Below are positions 23,576 through 31,382 of a stretch of DNA of 39,689 nt, one piece after another. The position numbers and the translations under genes were made by a program. The stretch spans positions 1 through 39,689 of the forward strand of contig CAJMMN010000021.1 in the NCBI GenBank assembly GCA_905214525.1, read 5' to 3'. The first letter of the stretch is position 1. Each line of letters begins with the position of its first letter. The notes beneath the pieces are model-generated. The model ran no database searches, was not told the origin of the DNA, and worked only from the letters and a program-made list of their open reading frames with translations. The DNA comes from an uncultured bacterium. Its GTDB lineage: Bacteria; Actinomycetota; Coriobacteriia; Coriobacteriales; Coriobacteriaceae.

Positions 23576-24379
23576 CTACTGTTCTTCGATGCCCTCAAAG
23601 CGCATCGAAACCGAATAGTTAGCTCCCTTTAGCATATTAGTGCAATTTGGGTCCGTTCCCTCGAGCCATATGCGAACGGTTACCGGCTTATCCGCATCTT
23701 TTATCAGGTCGAACATATCACTGGCCGCGGTGGCAGCACCCGAGTCGAGCCCAAAGACGGTGGCCGCGCCGGACGAGCCCCCGCCCCCGTTGGGGTCGTA
23801 GACCCAGGTGTGGCCGTCGGCGGTAAAGCTCATGCGCATGGCACTTGCCATGCCCTGCGTGCCGGAGCTAAACCGCGTGCCGGACACGCCGCCGTCGCCA
23901 TCCTGCCCGGTCAGGCGAACGCGCAGGTCCGTACTGCTCATAAAGTGCAGCGTGAACTCCAGGTAGGCACCGGTGGCGGGATCGGCAGTGGAACCGTCCT
24001 CGAAGGTGAAGGTCTGATAGTCACTCGTGGTGACGGGCTTGAGCTTGGACGCATCGATGTCCACGCCCTTTTCGCTGGCGATGCGCGCCGAGATCCGGTC
24101 GAAGCCCAGGCTGTGCACGTATTCGTCGAATGTGGCGTGCTTGTCCAGGTCAAAACGCAGCGAGCCGTCGGCGTTGGCGTTGATCATGAGCATGCGGGTC
24201 TTGGCGCTATCGGCGATGGAGAACCAGGCAAACGTTGCCATGGCTATCGCCACCAGCGCAAACAGCACCAGAACCACAGTGGTGGTGAGCTTGCGGCGCA
24301 GGTCGGTGTCGGCGAGGGCGGGGGCGCTGGGCTGGCGGGTAGCGGGCGTGCAGTTGGCGGCGGGTTGCTTACGCGTCAT
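23576..24379 (-). CDS. TasA/camelysin-like secreted protein, SipW-dependent (fourth in operon)
   Basis: 267 residues. After a 25-residue leader, basic RRK precedes a hydrophobic helix (about 29-49) ending ATFAWFSI, the pattern of SipW-dependent signal peptides. The exported part is beta-rich with a Gly/Ser linker (PNGGGGSSG). Near the C-terminus is RIWLEGTDPNC, the motif shared by this family. GGTGAG 5 bases before the ATG lies within the preceding stop region; the gap to the previous gene is 2 bases, so translation is coupled. Probably a minor fibre or surface subunit. Confidence 0.82.
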   Translation of the reverse strand: MTRKQPAANCTPATRQPSAPALADTDLRRKLTTTVVLVLFALVAIAMATFAWFSIADSAKTRMLMINANADGSLRFDLDKHATFDEYVHSLGFDRISARIASEKGVDIDASKLKPVTTSDYQTFTFEDGSTADPATGAYLEFTLHFMSSTDLRVRLTGQDGDGGVSGTRFSSGTQGMASAMRMSFTADGHTWVYDPNGGGGSSGAATVFGLDSGAATAASDMFDLIKDADKPVTVRIWLEGTDPNCTNMLKGANYSVSMRFEGIEEQ

Positions 24380-24381
24380 GG

Positions 24382-25359
24382 CTACTCACCGTCCAAGGTC
24401 GCAAAGAGGGCCAGGTGCAGGGTGCCCGGGTCTTGATGCAGGTAGTCGGCGCTATCGGGGTCGGTGCCCTCGATGTAGTAATAGATGTCCAGACGATAGG
24501 TCTGGCCAAGACCCAGCGTGGCGAGCGAGTTTTGCGGGCGCTCGGCCGTCTCGCTCGTGTCCAGCGTAAAGGCGGCCGGGTCCTGTGTCACGTTGACACC
24601 GCAAGCGAGCTGGCCGTTTTGCCAGCCCAGCAGCATGCCATCGGCGTAGCCGGCAAGGCCAGCTGGGGCGGTCGTGGGATGCTCGCCGCGATGACCGCTG
24701 TCGAAACTGTCGAGCTCAAAGATGTTGGTGGCGAGCACCTGGTTGCCGCTCGAGACTTTAATGCCCACGCGGGCCGCGCGCAGCAGCTCGGCGTCGGCAC
24801 CCTGCGGGACCAGCGACTCTGCCAGATACAGGCTCACCTTGCCCTTAACCTTGCTGGCGCCCGTGCCCGTGATGGTGGGACGCAGGTCGATCCAGCCGTG
24901 ATAGTAGGCAGAGCCGTTGTCTTTTGCCTGCTCAAACACCGCGGCATCGCCGGCTGAGTTGTTTTGCGCGCAGGCAGCAAAGCCGTTGAGGTCAAAGGTC
25001 GAGACCGGGTAGAGCGTCACGGCCCCGCTCGCGGTGGAGGCCAGAGACGCATCGCCCTGCTGCGACCAGTTGCCGCGATCGGCATCGCCCAACTCCAGCA
25101 CCAGCTTGGACGTGTCGCTGTGCACGCTCACCGAGTTGGTGTTGACCTTCATGTTGCTGGTAAACCAGGCGTAGGTCGCGGCGCCCAAAGTGGCGGCGAG
25201 CGCCACCATAACGAGCGCGATGTAGGCACGCGCGCGGCGGGTGTGGTGGCGGGTGGTGGTTGCGGGCTCGGTGGGCTCGAAGGCGGCGGTTGCCGCCGTG
25301 TTGACGCGCGCCGTCTCTGCCTCGCTGCCGTCTAGCTGCATCTGCTTCTTATCTTGCAT
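24382..25359 (-). CDS. TasA/camelysin-like secreted protein, SipW-dependent (third in operon)
   Basis: 325 residues from the ATG at 25359 (MQDKKQM), with a GGGGGCGAG ribosome site. A long acidic/Thr-rich cytoplasmic leader (about 40 residues) and RRAR precede the hydrophobic helix (about 47-65) ending in ATYAWFTSN. The exported region contains the recurrent LYPVSTFDLNGF, close to YPIST in its paralogues. The C-terminal motif is YYIEGTDPDSADYL, in which the usual Cys is replaced by Ser. It begins 13 bases after the previous gene. Confidence 0.82.
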   Translation of the reverse strand: MQDKKQMQLDGSEAETARVNTAATAAFEPTEPATTTRHHTRRARAYIALVMVALAATLGAATYAWFTSNMKVNTNSVSVHSDTSKLVLELGDADRGNWSQQGDASLASTASGAVTLYPVSTFDLNGFAACAQNNSAGDAAVFEQAKDNGSAYYHGWIDLRPTITGTGASKVKGKVSLYLAESLVPQGADAELLRAARVGIKVSSGNQVLATNIFELDSFDSGHRGEHPTTAPAGLAGYADGMLLGWQNGQLACGVNVTQDPAAFTLDTSETAERPQNSLATLGLGQTYRLDIYYYIEGTDPDSADYLHQDPGTLHLALFATLDGE

Positions 25360-25372
25360 GCCACTCGCCCCC

Positions 25373-26209
25373 TTACGCCTTGGCCGCGGCAAAGGCAAGC
25401 TGCAGCACCACATCGCGGGCCTGGGCCTCGTCGATGCAATTGGCGTCGCAGCCTTCCATGTACACAACGTAGTGAACGCTTGCCACCTCGTTGGCGGCCA
25501 GCGTGCAGATGGGCGTGGCGCCCGCGCGCGCCGTGGGCGTGTCGCCGGTGCCGTCCATGCTGTAGGCGCTTATGGCGCGCGCAGGGTCGGCGGTGTAGGT
25601 CCAGCCCGAGGCGCCCGCCGCCACGACCACGCCGTCTTGCGCGGTGGTGCGCCTGCTGGTGGCGCCCGCGGTGCTGCCCAGGTCGTCGCAGGTAAAGATG
25701 TGCGTCTGCGTACCCGACTGGGTCGTGATCACAAGCCCCAGGCGCAGTGCGGCCAGCAGCTGTGGGTCGCTCGTCACACTCATCTGACCCGGATACAGGT
25801 ACACGTTGAGGGCGCTGTCGCCGCCCTTAAGGTACAGCGTGCCCGAAAGGGCATAGTCGTCCAGCTGCGCGGTGCAGTCGGCGTAGTCGGTCGTGATGCC
25901 CGCGGCGTTTTGGAACGTGCCGCGCCAAAAGCGGGAAAGGTCCGACGTCGAGATGGGATAGAGCGTCTTGTCGGCGGCGGCAAGCGTGGCCGTCGTGTCC
26001 CAGGGCCCGTTGGCCGAAAGGCCAATCTGCAGGTCGGAGCTCTCGTCACTTACCGTATGCGCCACGGGCGTCACGTTGGTGTAGCGCGAGTTGCTAAACC
26101 AGGCGTAGGTGGCGGCGCTCAAGGCAGCTACCAGCACCAGCATCCATGCGGCCGCAGCAACCATGCGGCGGCGCGAGCTTAGGATGTCTTTGATGTTCGA
26201 TGTACTCAT
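25373..26209 (-). CDS. TasA/camelysin-like secreted protein, SipW-dependent (second in operon)
   Basis: 278 residues from ATG 26209 (MSTSNIKD). RRR followed by a helix ending AATYAWFSNS gives a SipW-type signal peptide. The mature part has LYPISTSDLSRF, again the YPIST element, and the C-terminal motif VYMEGCDANC. The ribosome site GGGG is close and weak; the preceding gene ends 11 bases upstream. No enzyme motif is seen; a structural surface role is inferred from relatives. Confidence 0.82.
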   Translation of the reverse strand: MSTSNIKDILSSRRRMVAAAAWMLVLVAALSAATYAWFSNSRYTNVTPVAHTVSDESSDLQIGLSANGPWDTTATLAAADKTLYPISTSDLSRFWRGTFQNAAGITTDYADCTAQLDDYALSGTLYLKGGDSALNVYLYPGQMSVTSDPQLLAALRLGLVITTQSGTQTHIFTCDDLGSTAGATSRRTTAQDGVVVAAGASGWTYTADPARAISAYSMDGTGDTPTARAGATPICTLAANEVASVHYVVYMEGCDANCIDEAQARDVVLQLAFAAAKA

Positions 26210-26220
26210 CCCCGGCCCCC

Positions 26221-27105
26221 TTACGAACGCTTGCCGGCAAAGCGCAGCGCCAGCGATTGCAGACTGGTGGCGGCTAGGTTGTTGGTGCAGTCGGGGTCGC
26301 AGCCTTCCAGCCACACGTACACATCCACGCGCACAGGCGTGCTGCGGTTGGCGCCCTTGGCAGCGGCGGGCAGGCTGCAGATCTTGGTCGTAGCCTCCTT
26401 GAGGCTCACGATGCCGGTATCTTCGTTGTAGTCGCAGAAGTTTGCGCTAGTCAGCTGGTCAAAATGAACCGTGGCGCCATTGGAGCGGGCGCTGTCGAGC
26501 ACCAGGTGATTCTGCTCGTTCTCGCCGGCATCCTTGCCGTCGAGCGTGTTGTAGCGCGCCTGGGGATTGCGCTCGCCTGAGACCTCAAAGACATACTGCC
26601 CCGTAACGGTGTCGCCCTGCCCCGGAGCATAGGTAACCAGGCCCACGCGCAGGGCGGTGGAGATGGGGTTTGCCGGGTCCTGCTCGGTAAAGTCGATGCC
26701 CGACAGGTACACGTCGGTCGCGGCCGAGTTGGTGGCCAGGTACAGGGAGGTCTTGTAGTAGTCGGAATGCTCGGCGGCACCAAACATGCTGGCAAAGAGC
26801 GAGTCCTGGGTGGTTCCGCCGGTAAAGCCCGTTACCTTTTGGAAGCCGTTGAGCACGTTGTCGGTCGAGACAGGGTCGAGCAGGCCCGAAAAGCTCAGGC
26901 CGGCGTTGGTTTTGTATTCGCCGTCGTACTCGTTGGAAATGAGGAAGGTCACGCCCGTGCCGGCGGCCATCTTGACGTCGGTGATGTGGCGGTTGGCGTT
27001 GTAGATGTACCAGGCATATGTTACGGCTCCGGCAGCAGCAAGGGCCACCAGCAACGTGGCGAGCATGCGATTGAACTGTTTTCGCAGCGAGCGCGCGTCC
27101 GACAT
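26221..27105 (-). CDS. TasA/camelysin-like secreted protein, SipW-dependent (first in operon)
   Basis: 294 residues from ATG 27105 (MSDARSLRKQ), chosen because GGGGGAGGG lies directly upstream. Short basic leader, hydrophobic helix (about 14-29) ending VTYAWYIYN. Conserved LLDPVSTDNVLNGF corresponds to the YPIST element of the paralogues. The C-terminal motif is YVWLEGCDPDC followed by TNNLA. It is the first gene of the minus-strand cluster; the operon promoter must lie in 27106-27330, but no clear -35/-10 pair was found there on the minus strand. Confidence 0.83.
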   Translation of the reverse strand: MSDARSLRKQFNRMLATLLVALAAAGAVTYAWYIYNANRHITDVKMAAGTGVTFLISNEYDGEYKTNAGLSFSGLLDPVSTDNVLNGFQKVTGFTGGTTQDSLFASMFGAAEHSDYYKTSLYLATNSAATDVYLSGIDFTEQDPANPISTALRVGLVTYAPGQGDTVTGQYVFEVSGERNPQARYNTLDGKDAGENEQNHLVLDSARSNGATVHFDQLTSANFCDYNEDTGIVSLKEATTKICSLPAAAKGANRSTPVRVDVYVWLEGCDPDCTNNLAATSLQSLALRFAGKRS

Positions 27106-27199
27106 GTCCCTCCCCCAGATGCCGCATCGTAAACTACCTGGACACCATTTGCCCATAATGGGAATATTTTACGCGAACGTGCAGTTCATCGGGGGTACA

Positions 27200-27219
27200 A
27201 ACACGACTTTTCGCGTGTT
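27200..27219. promoter_or_regulatory. Palindrome upstream of the SipW/TasA-like operon
   Basis: AACACG, 8 bases, CGTGTT lies 95 bases before the first gene's start, and is flanked by GCAGT (27181) and ACTGC (27226) in inverted order. A regulator site or leader hairpin is possible; only the symmetry is visible. Confidence 0.35.
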
Positions 27220-27277
27220 GCTCGCACTGCATCGGGGCGGACAGGGTCACAAATCGCCGCTTTTTAAAAAATAGTTC

Positions 27278-27306
27278 TTGCCAGTGGGCGGGAGCTCCGT
27301 TATATT
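27278..27306 (+). promoter_or_regulatory. Promoter of tRNA-Val
   Basis: TTGCCA (27278-27283), 17-base spacer, TATATT (27301-27306). The tRNA gene starts 30 bases after the -10, fitting a short 5' leader. Confidence 0.8.
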
Positions 27307-27335
27307 ATTTCCTGCGCACTCGCGCACCCTTGATC

Positions 27336-27410
27336 GGGCGTTTAGCTCAGGGGGAGAGCGCTTCCCTGACACGGAAGAGGTCAGAAGTTCAAATCTTCTA
27401 ACGCCCACCA
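27336..27410 (+). tRNA. tRNA-Val (anticodon GAC)
   Basis: 75 bases with encoded CCA. Acceptor stem GGGCGTT/AACGCCC; anticodon arm CTTCC-CTGACAC-GGAAG with anticodon GAC (27368-27370), decoding GUC/GUU; T-arm contains GTTCAAATC. A complete cloverleaf can be drawn. Confidence 0.97.
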
Positions 27411-27418
27411 AATGTTCG

Positions 27419-27455
27419 CAGCTCAGAGGCTTCGCCTCTGAGCTGTTTTGTTTTA
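27419..27455 (+). terminator. Terminator of tRNA-Val
   Basis: CAGCTCAGAGG and CCTCTGAGCTG form an 11-bp stem around a short CTTCG loop, followed by TTTTGTTTT. Starts 9 bases after the tRNA. Confidence 0.92.
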
Positions 27456-27558
27456 CGGCGACCGAGCCCAAAGCGCCCAAACAGCCCCAGCAATCGCCAC
27501 GATCAGACCCGAATGGGTCTCGCAGTCACATATAAGTAACCCTCTTTAAATTGAGGTC

Positions 27559-27728
27559 TAATACTTTTCCCGAGAAGTGAACGAGCTTATTTGGACCCCT
27601 GGAGCATCCACACTTTTTGACGTCAAAACCGCAGGATTCCAGCAGCAAAACCGCAGGAAACGGGCCCCTAAAAGTGTCGATGTTTCGGGGGTCCATTCTG
27701 ACTCGTTCACTTCTCGGGAAAAGTATTA
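27559..27728. repeat. 170-bp palindromic element with 27-bp perfect arms
   Basis: Arms 27559-27585 and 27702-27728 are perfect 27-bp reverse complements (core CCCGAGAAGTGAACGAG). Symmetric inner pairs follow: GGACCCC (27593-27599) with GGGGTCC (27688-27694), each 7 bases in, and ACACTTTT (27610-27617) with AAAAGTGT (27670-27677), each 10 bases further. The loop holds two direct copies of CAAAACCGCAGGA. The whole is one long hairpin. It lies between the tRNA terminator and the 3' end of the next gene; no ORF is present in 27411-27772. A MITE-like element or a structured RNA fits. Confidence 0.85.
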
Positions 27729-27772
27729 AACCTGGATATATGGCCTCTAATTCTAACCCCCTGCTACCGCCC

Positions 27773-28876
27773 CTACCAATACTGATGCGCATCGATAACG
27801 GCTTGCCAGAGCCAAAATCGCTTCGTTTCGGCACGCGCGTTGGCAAAATATCGCTGCTCTGCACTCATCGCCTTGTTAAAGATGGGGCGCTTATTCCGAT
27901 GCAGCTTGCGTCGGATGCGCTCGCACAGCCGAACGAGCTTTTCGTAGTCATTTGCTTGGTCGGTTGTCACGGTAAAATACGCTACCCCCTCAAGCAGTTC
28001 CAACTCGTTGCGGCGCTCGGCATCCTTGTGGATCTTCTCGCGGCCGTCATGAATGGCATCGCTGTCGTAGTCGACCATCGCGGTCAGCACCTCTGGCAGC
28101 AGCCCGGCCTTTACCTTATCCCTGCCCACCTCGACCTTAGCCGTAAGCGTAATGTCGGGCGTGCGCTCCAACACGCGCAGCTTGCGCTCGCGCCCATCGT
28201 TGTATCCATCACGAATAAAGACCCTCTTGTTGAGCTCAGCCTTGCCCAATGCATACCCGCCGTAGCGCGTAGGCAGCGACATAAACATGCACAGCCCCGA
28301 CTCCCTCGGAGAGCGCGACCCCTCGATCACATACGCAAGCAGCGCCTTTGCTTTCGCGAGACCCCTTACCTTTGGGGACGCCTCGATATACGCCGCAATG
28401 AGCTCCTTGGTCGTGAGCTTGCTATCGCGCATGCCCGCATCCCTACTGGTCACCCCGCCGGGGGCAAGGTTATCCAACCGGTAGTTCGATGTCATGGCAT
28501 AGCCGGCATAGATGGCCTCGGCCGCAGAGCTGTCGTGTGCAGCCTGCACAAACGCCAGCTCGGGAGAGCACGCATACGCATCCAGGCCGCCCATCCAGTG
28601 GCCCAGCGAGATAAACGAGCCCGCCGGGAGCTCGTTGGTGCACAGGTGCGTCTTAACATGCTTGGTCCGCCGGCGGTCGGCGCGCGTCGGCACCATCAGT
28701 TCCAGCACGTCGATCCCAAGGTCATAGCGATCGATAAACTCCTGCGCCTCCTGGTCACAGAGCGCGCAGGCGCCCGTGATCGACACGATCTCTGGTTCCG
28801 AATCCCCAAAGCGCGGGTTCGGGATGTGCGCCAAAAGCGCCAACGCAGCGTTATGTGAAACGATAAAGTACCCCAT
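27773..28876 (-). CDS. Hypothetical protein, AbiEi/DUF559-like family (paralogue of 2015-3088)
   Basis: About 367 residues from ATG 28876 (MGYFIVSHNAAL). I do not recognise a named family. It shares motif order with the protein at 2015-3088: SPELAFVQAA, VRGLAKAKALLAYVIEGSRSP, FMSLPTRYGG, then VDYDSDAIHDG, KDAERRNEL and a final FTVTTDQ. The last block resembles DUF559/Vsr-type PD-(D/E)XK nucleases, the first the AbiEi core. There is no ribosome binding site; TATCTT lies about 8 bases before the ATG, so a leaderless transcript is possible. The palindromic element follows its stop codon. Role unknown; defence or mobile-element association is only a guess. Confidence 0.7.
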   Translation of the reverse strand: MGYFIVSHNAALALLAHIPNPRFGDSEPEIVSITGACALCDQEAQEFIDRYDLGIDVLELMVPTRADRRRTKHVKTHLCTNELPAGSFISLGHWMGGLDAYACSPELAFVQAAHDSSAAEAIYAGYAMTSNYRLDNLAPGGVTSRDAGMRDSKLTTKELIAAYIEASPKVRGLAKAKALLAYVIEGSRSPRESGLCMFMSLPTRYGGYALGKAELNKRVFIRDGYNDGRERKLRVLERTPDITLTAKVEVGRDKVKAGLLPEVLTAMVDYDSDAIHDGREKIHKDAERRNELELLEGVAYFTVTTDQANDYEKLVRLCERIRRKLHRNKRPIFNKAMSAEQRYFANARAETKRFWLWQAVIDAHQYW

Positions 28877-28998
28877 GGCGCGAAGATAGCACGCGCGTCG
28901 GCGGCGACTCGCGACCCTGGCGAGTTTTCGGCAAACGACCAGCAGTTTTTTGCCGCGGCGCAACCAAAGTGTTCATTCGTCGACGTCTAAATGCAAAT

Positions 28999-29059
28999 CC
29001 GTCAAGCTTTTGGCAAGGTTGCCGCTCAACTGACCAAAAGCTGACCATTTGCTTGACGG
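28999..29059. repeat. Nested inverted repeats in the divergent promoter region
   Basis: In the 305-base gap 28877-29181, CCGTCAAGC (28999-29007) pairs with GCTTGACGG (29051-29059), and inside it CTTTTGG pairs with CCAAAAG. CTGACCA also occurs twice in tandem (29030 and 29041). The right arm overlaps the -35 region of the plus-strand promoter, so a regulator site is plausible. Confidence 0.45.
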
Positions 29060-29076
29060 TGCGCCCTCGCTAAAAT
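29049..29076 (+). promoter_or_regulatory. Candidate promoter of the DUF5710 gene
   Basis: TTGCTT (29049-29054), 16-base spacer, TAAAAT (29071-29076). It lies about 105 bases before the coding start. Confidence 0.45.
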
Positions 29077-29181
29077 GCTCCGCGACTTCTCGGGCGGTCG
29101 AAGTGCTCGTTTATCGACCACACACTCGCCGCTGGGGTATCCTTGGAGCACATGCACCGCAAGCCGCACAAAGGAGCCGCC

Positions 29182-29880
29182 ATGCGCGCCGAGCTCGATG
29201 TTCCCTTTTCGCACAAAGACGAGGCCAAGGCCCTGGGCGCCAAGTGGGACCGGGTCAAGAAGATCTGGTACGTGCCCGATGGCGTCAACCCCGAGCCCTT
29301 TGCCGCGTGGCTGCCCGGGCGGGATCGCTCCGACCCCAGCGCGCCCTACATCTACCTGGTGCTGGGCAAGCGCGAATGCTGGAAGTGCCATGAGCAGACG
29401 ACGGTCGCGGCCTTTGGCATTCCGTATCGGGTGGCCGAGGACTCGGGTAGCAAGGCTGCGCCCAGCGCTGCGCCCGCCATGGACGACGCGGGGCACATCG
29501 CGATCGACACCGCCCGCGCCAACGCCATAGCCATCGTCCCCGCGCTGGGCTGCGTGCCGGCCGAGATCCGCGACTACCTGCGCGAGCGCTGCGGCTACAA
29601 GCCCGTAACGTCGCGCACCACCAAGACCGTATCGCTCGCCAGCACCTGCACCGCCTGCGGCGCGCTGCAAGGCAGCCATTACCTGTTCGAGGAGCCCACG
29701 TCGCCGTTTGCACTCACGGCCATCAACAAGCTGCCCGCGCTGGAGTTCGTGCGCGTGGAAGTCGCTGGCGTCTATGGCATCCCCACCAGCCAAGGCGACT
29801 TTGATCAGGCGCTCTTCACTTGGGCACGCGACCACCACACCCAGTTCCATAAGACCCTGTTCGAGGGGATCTACCTGTAG
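29182..29880 (+). CDS. DUF5710 domain protein with zinc-ribbon-like cysteines
   Basis: 232 residues from ATG 29182; AGGAG lies 6 bases upstream, while earlier in-frame ATGs lack one. Residues 3-45 (LDVPFSHKDEAKALGAKWD then KIWYVPDG) match DUF5710, a small domain common in conjugation and primase-associated proteins that is thought to bind nucleic acid. CWKC (about 63-66) and CTAC (about 156-159) could form a split zinc ribbon. The remaining sequence is not recognised. The next gene's repeat array starts 8 bases after its stop. Confidence 0.8.
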   Translation: MRAELDVPFSHKDEAKALGAKWDRVKKIWYVPDGVNPEPFAAWLPGRDRSDPSAPYIYLVLGKRECWKCHEQTTVAAFGIPYRVAEDSGSKAAPSAAPAMDDAGHIAIDTARANAIAIVPALGCVPAEIRDYLRERCGYKPVTSRTTKTVSLASTCTACGALQGSHYLFEEPTSPFALTAINKLPALEFVRVEVAGVYGIPTSQGDFDQALFTWARDHHTQFHKTLFEGIYL

Positions 29881-29887
29881 GGCAAAG

Positions 29888-29969
29888 CTCGAAAATCGAG
29901 TCCAGATTTCCTCGAAAATCGAGTGCGAAAACCCTCGAAAATCGAGTATGATTATCCTCGAAAATCGAG
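29888..29969. repeat. Four palindromic repeats, exact 23-base period
   Basis: CTCGAAAATCGAG occurs at 29888-29900, 29911-29923, 29934-29946 and 29957-29969. Each unit is a 5-3-5 palindrome, separated by non-identical 10-base spacers. The period of 23 bases is about two helical turns, so all units face the same side of the DNA. The last unit ends 30 bases before the DUF4143 start codon, where a promoter would lie. An operator array or iteron-like protein-binding site is inferred. Confidence 0.9.
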
Positions 29970-29998
29970 TATGCCCAGGTAGCGAGGTTTATCTAATC

Positions 29999-31297
29999 AT
30001 GATTTCTTATGGTTCGGAGCAGCCCAAATCCTACCGTCCTCGCCTTTTGGACGAACGGTTGCAAACTCTGCTCCAGATATTTGGGGCTGTCGAGATTCGG
30101 GGCACCAAATGGTGTGGCAAATCATGGACAGCGCTTGCATTCGGCGAGAGTGTCATCCATCTTGACGACCCAAACGTAAAGTCGCTGGTCGAAGCCGATC
30201 CTTCGCTCGCCCTTCAGGGCAATAAGCCGCATGTCATCGACGAATGGCAGGAGACCCCCGCAACATGGGACGCCACACGCCGCGCCGTAGATGCATCCGG
30301 CGGCGAAAAGGGCCTCTATATCCTCACTGGATCATCAACGCCAGCAAAAAACTCTGTTACCCACAGCGGTGCCGGTCGCATAGCGCGTCTCGACATGAGC
30401 ACCATGACGCTTTGGGAACGCGGACTTTCAACGGGGTCCGTTTCGCTGAAAAACCTATTCGAAGGATCATTCGAACCTTCCGCCTATACAGGATCGCTCC
30501 CGATGTTGGCCGACGCAATTTGTTGCGGGGGATGGCCGGCGCTTGTCGGAGCGAGCCCCCAGATGGCCGCAGAGGTCGTTAACCAGTATCTCGATGCCAT
30601 GTACGAAGTCAGCGTTCCGCAAAAAGGAGGCGTGGGGTCTACGGCGCGACACATCGTGTCCTCGCTCGCGCGCAACGTTGCGACATCTGCCACGCTCAAC
30701 ACCATTGCGGCAGACGCCTCGTTGGGCGACAGCGATGCCCAGCCGGCAACTTCAACCGTGGCGTTTTACCTCGACATGTTGGAGAGCATGTATGCGATCG
30801 TAAATCTGCCCGGTTGGGATGCGCCCGTCCGCGCCAAGTCTCGCCTGCGTACCAAGCCAAAACGTTATTTCGTCGACCCCTCCATTCCCGCAGCCGCACT
30901 CGGAATGAACCCCGAGAGGCTCCTTGCAGACGGCCAAACATTTGGCCTGCTCTTTGAGTCTCTGTGCATTCACGATCTGAGCGTCTACACCTCGTGCCTG
31001 CCCGGCTCGTATCCGGGCTCACTCCACTACTATGGCGACTCCGACGGGCTTGAAGTCGATGCCATCATCGAGCTGAACGATGGCCGCTGGGCGGCGATAG
31101 AAATCAAGCTCGGCGAATCCAAGGTAAGCGACGGAATCCGCAACATCGAACGCCTGCGCCGCAAGGTCGCTCTGAACCCTGCCGCACGCAACCCTCAGCC
31201 AGAGTTCTGCGCCGTCGTTACCGCGACCTCGCCCTTCTGCCGCTACGATGCCGAACACGATGTCTACGTGTTCCCCATTGGGGCGCTGCGGGCATAG
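29999..31297 (+). CDS. DUF4143/AAA_14 ATP-binding protein
   Basis: 432 residues. The P-loop GTKWCGKS (35-42) matches the GxRxxGKS form of the AAA_14 family; HVIDEWQ (about 78-84) is the Walker B region, TGSSTP the sensor, and the DUF4143 domain fills the C-terminal half. Near residues 352-372, EVDAIIELNDGRWAAIEIKLG fits a PD-(D/E)XK nuclease-like fold typical of the family. Biological role is unknown; such genes are frequent, often multi-copy and accessory. Start at 29999 (MISYGS) because the frame upstream runs through the repeat array; a GAGG 11 bases upstream is a weak ribosome site. Confidence 0.88.
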   Translation: MISYGSEQPKSYRPRLLDERLQTLLQIFGAVEIRGTKWCGKSWTALAFGESVIHLDDPNVKSLVEADPSLALQGNKPHVIDEWQETPATWDATRRAVDASGGEKGLYILTGSSTPAKNSVTHSGAGRIARLDMSTMTLWERGLSTGSVSLKNLFEGSFEPSAYTGSLPMLADAICCGGWPALVGASPQMAAEVVNQYLDAMYEVSVPQKGGVGSTARHIVSSLARNVATSATLNTIAADASLGDSDAQPATSTVAFYLDMLESMYAIVNLPGWDAPVRAKSRLRTKPKRYFVDPSIPAAALGMNPERLLADGQTFGLLFESLCIHDLSVYTSCLPGSYPGSLHYYGDSDGLEVDAIIELNDGRWAAIEIKLGESKVSDGIRNIERLRRKVALNPAARNPQPEFCAVVTATSPFCRYDAEHDVYVFPIGALRA

Positions 31298-31382
31298 CGC
31301 ACTGCATGTCGAACCACTTGATTTTGCGGCGCAGCGCGATCCGATCAATCGACATGATTGGGTTGCGACGGGCCGCATCTGA

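Noticed and set aside
29888..29969. Possible CRISPR array
   Set aside because: Units are only 13 bases with 10-base spacers, and no cas genes are present. Spacing and palindromes fit a protein-binding array better.
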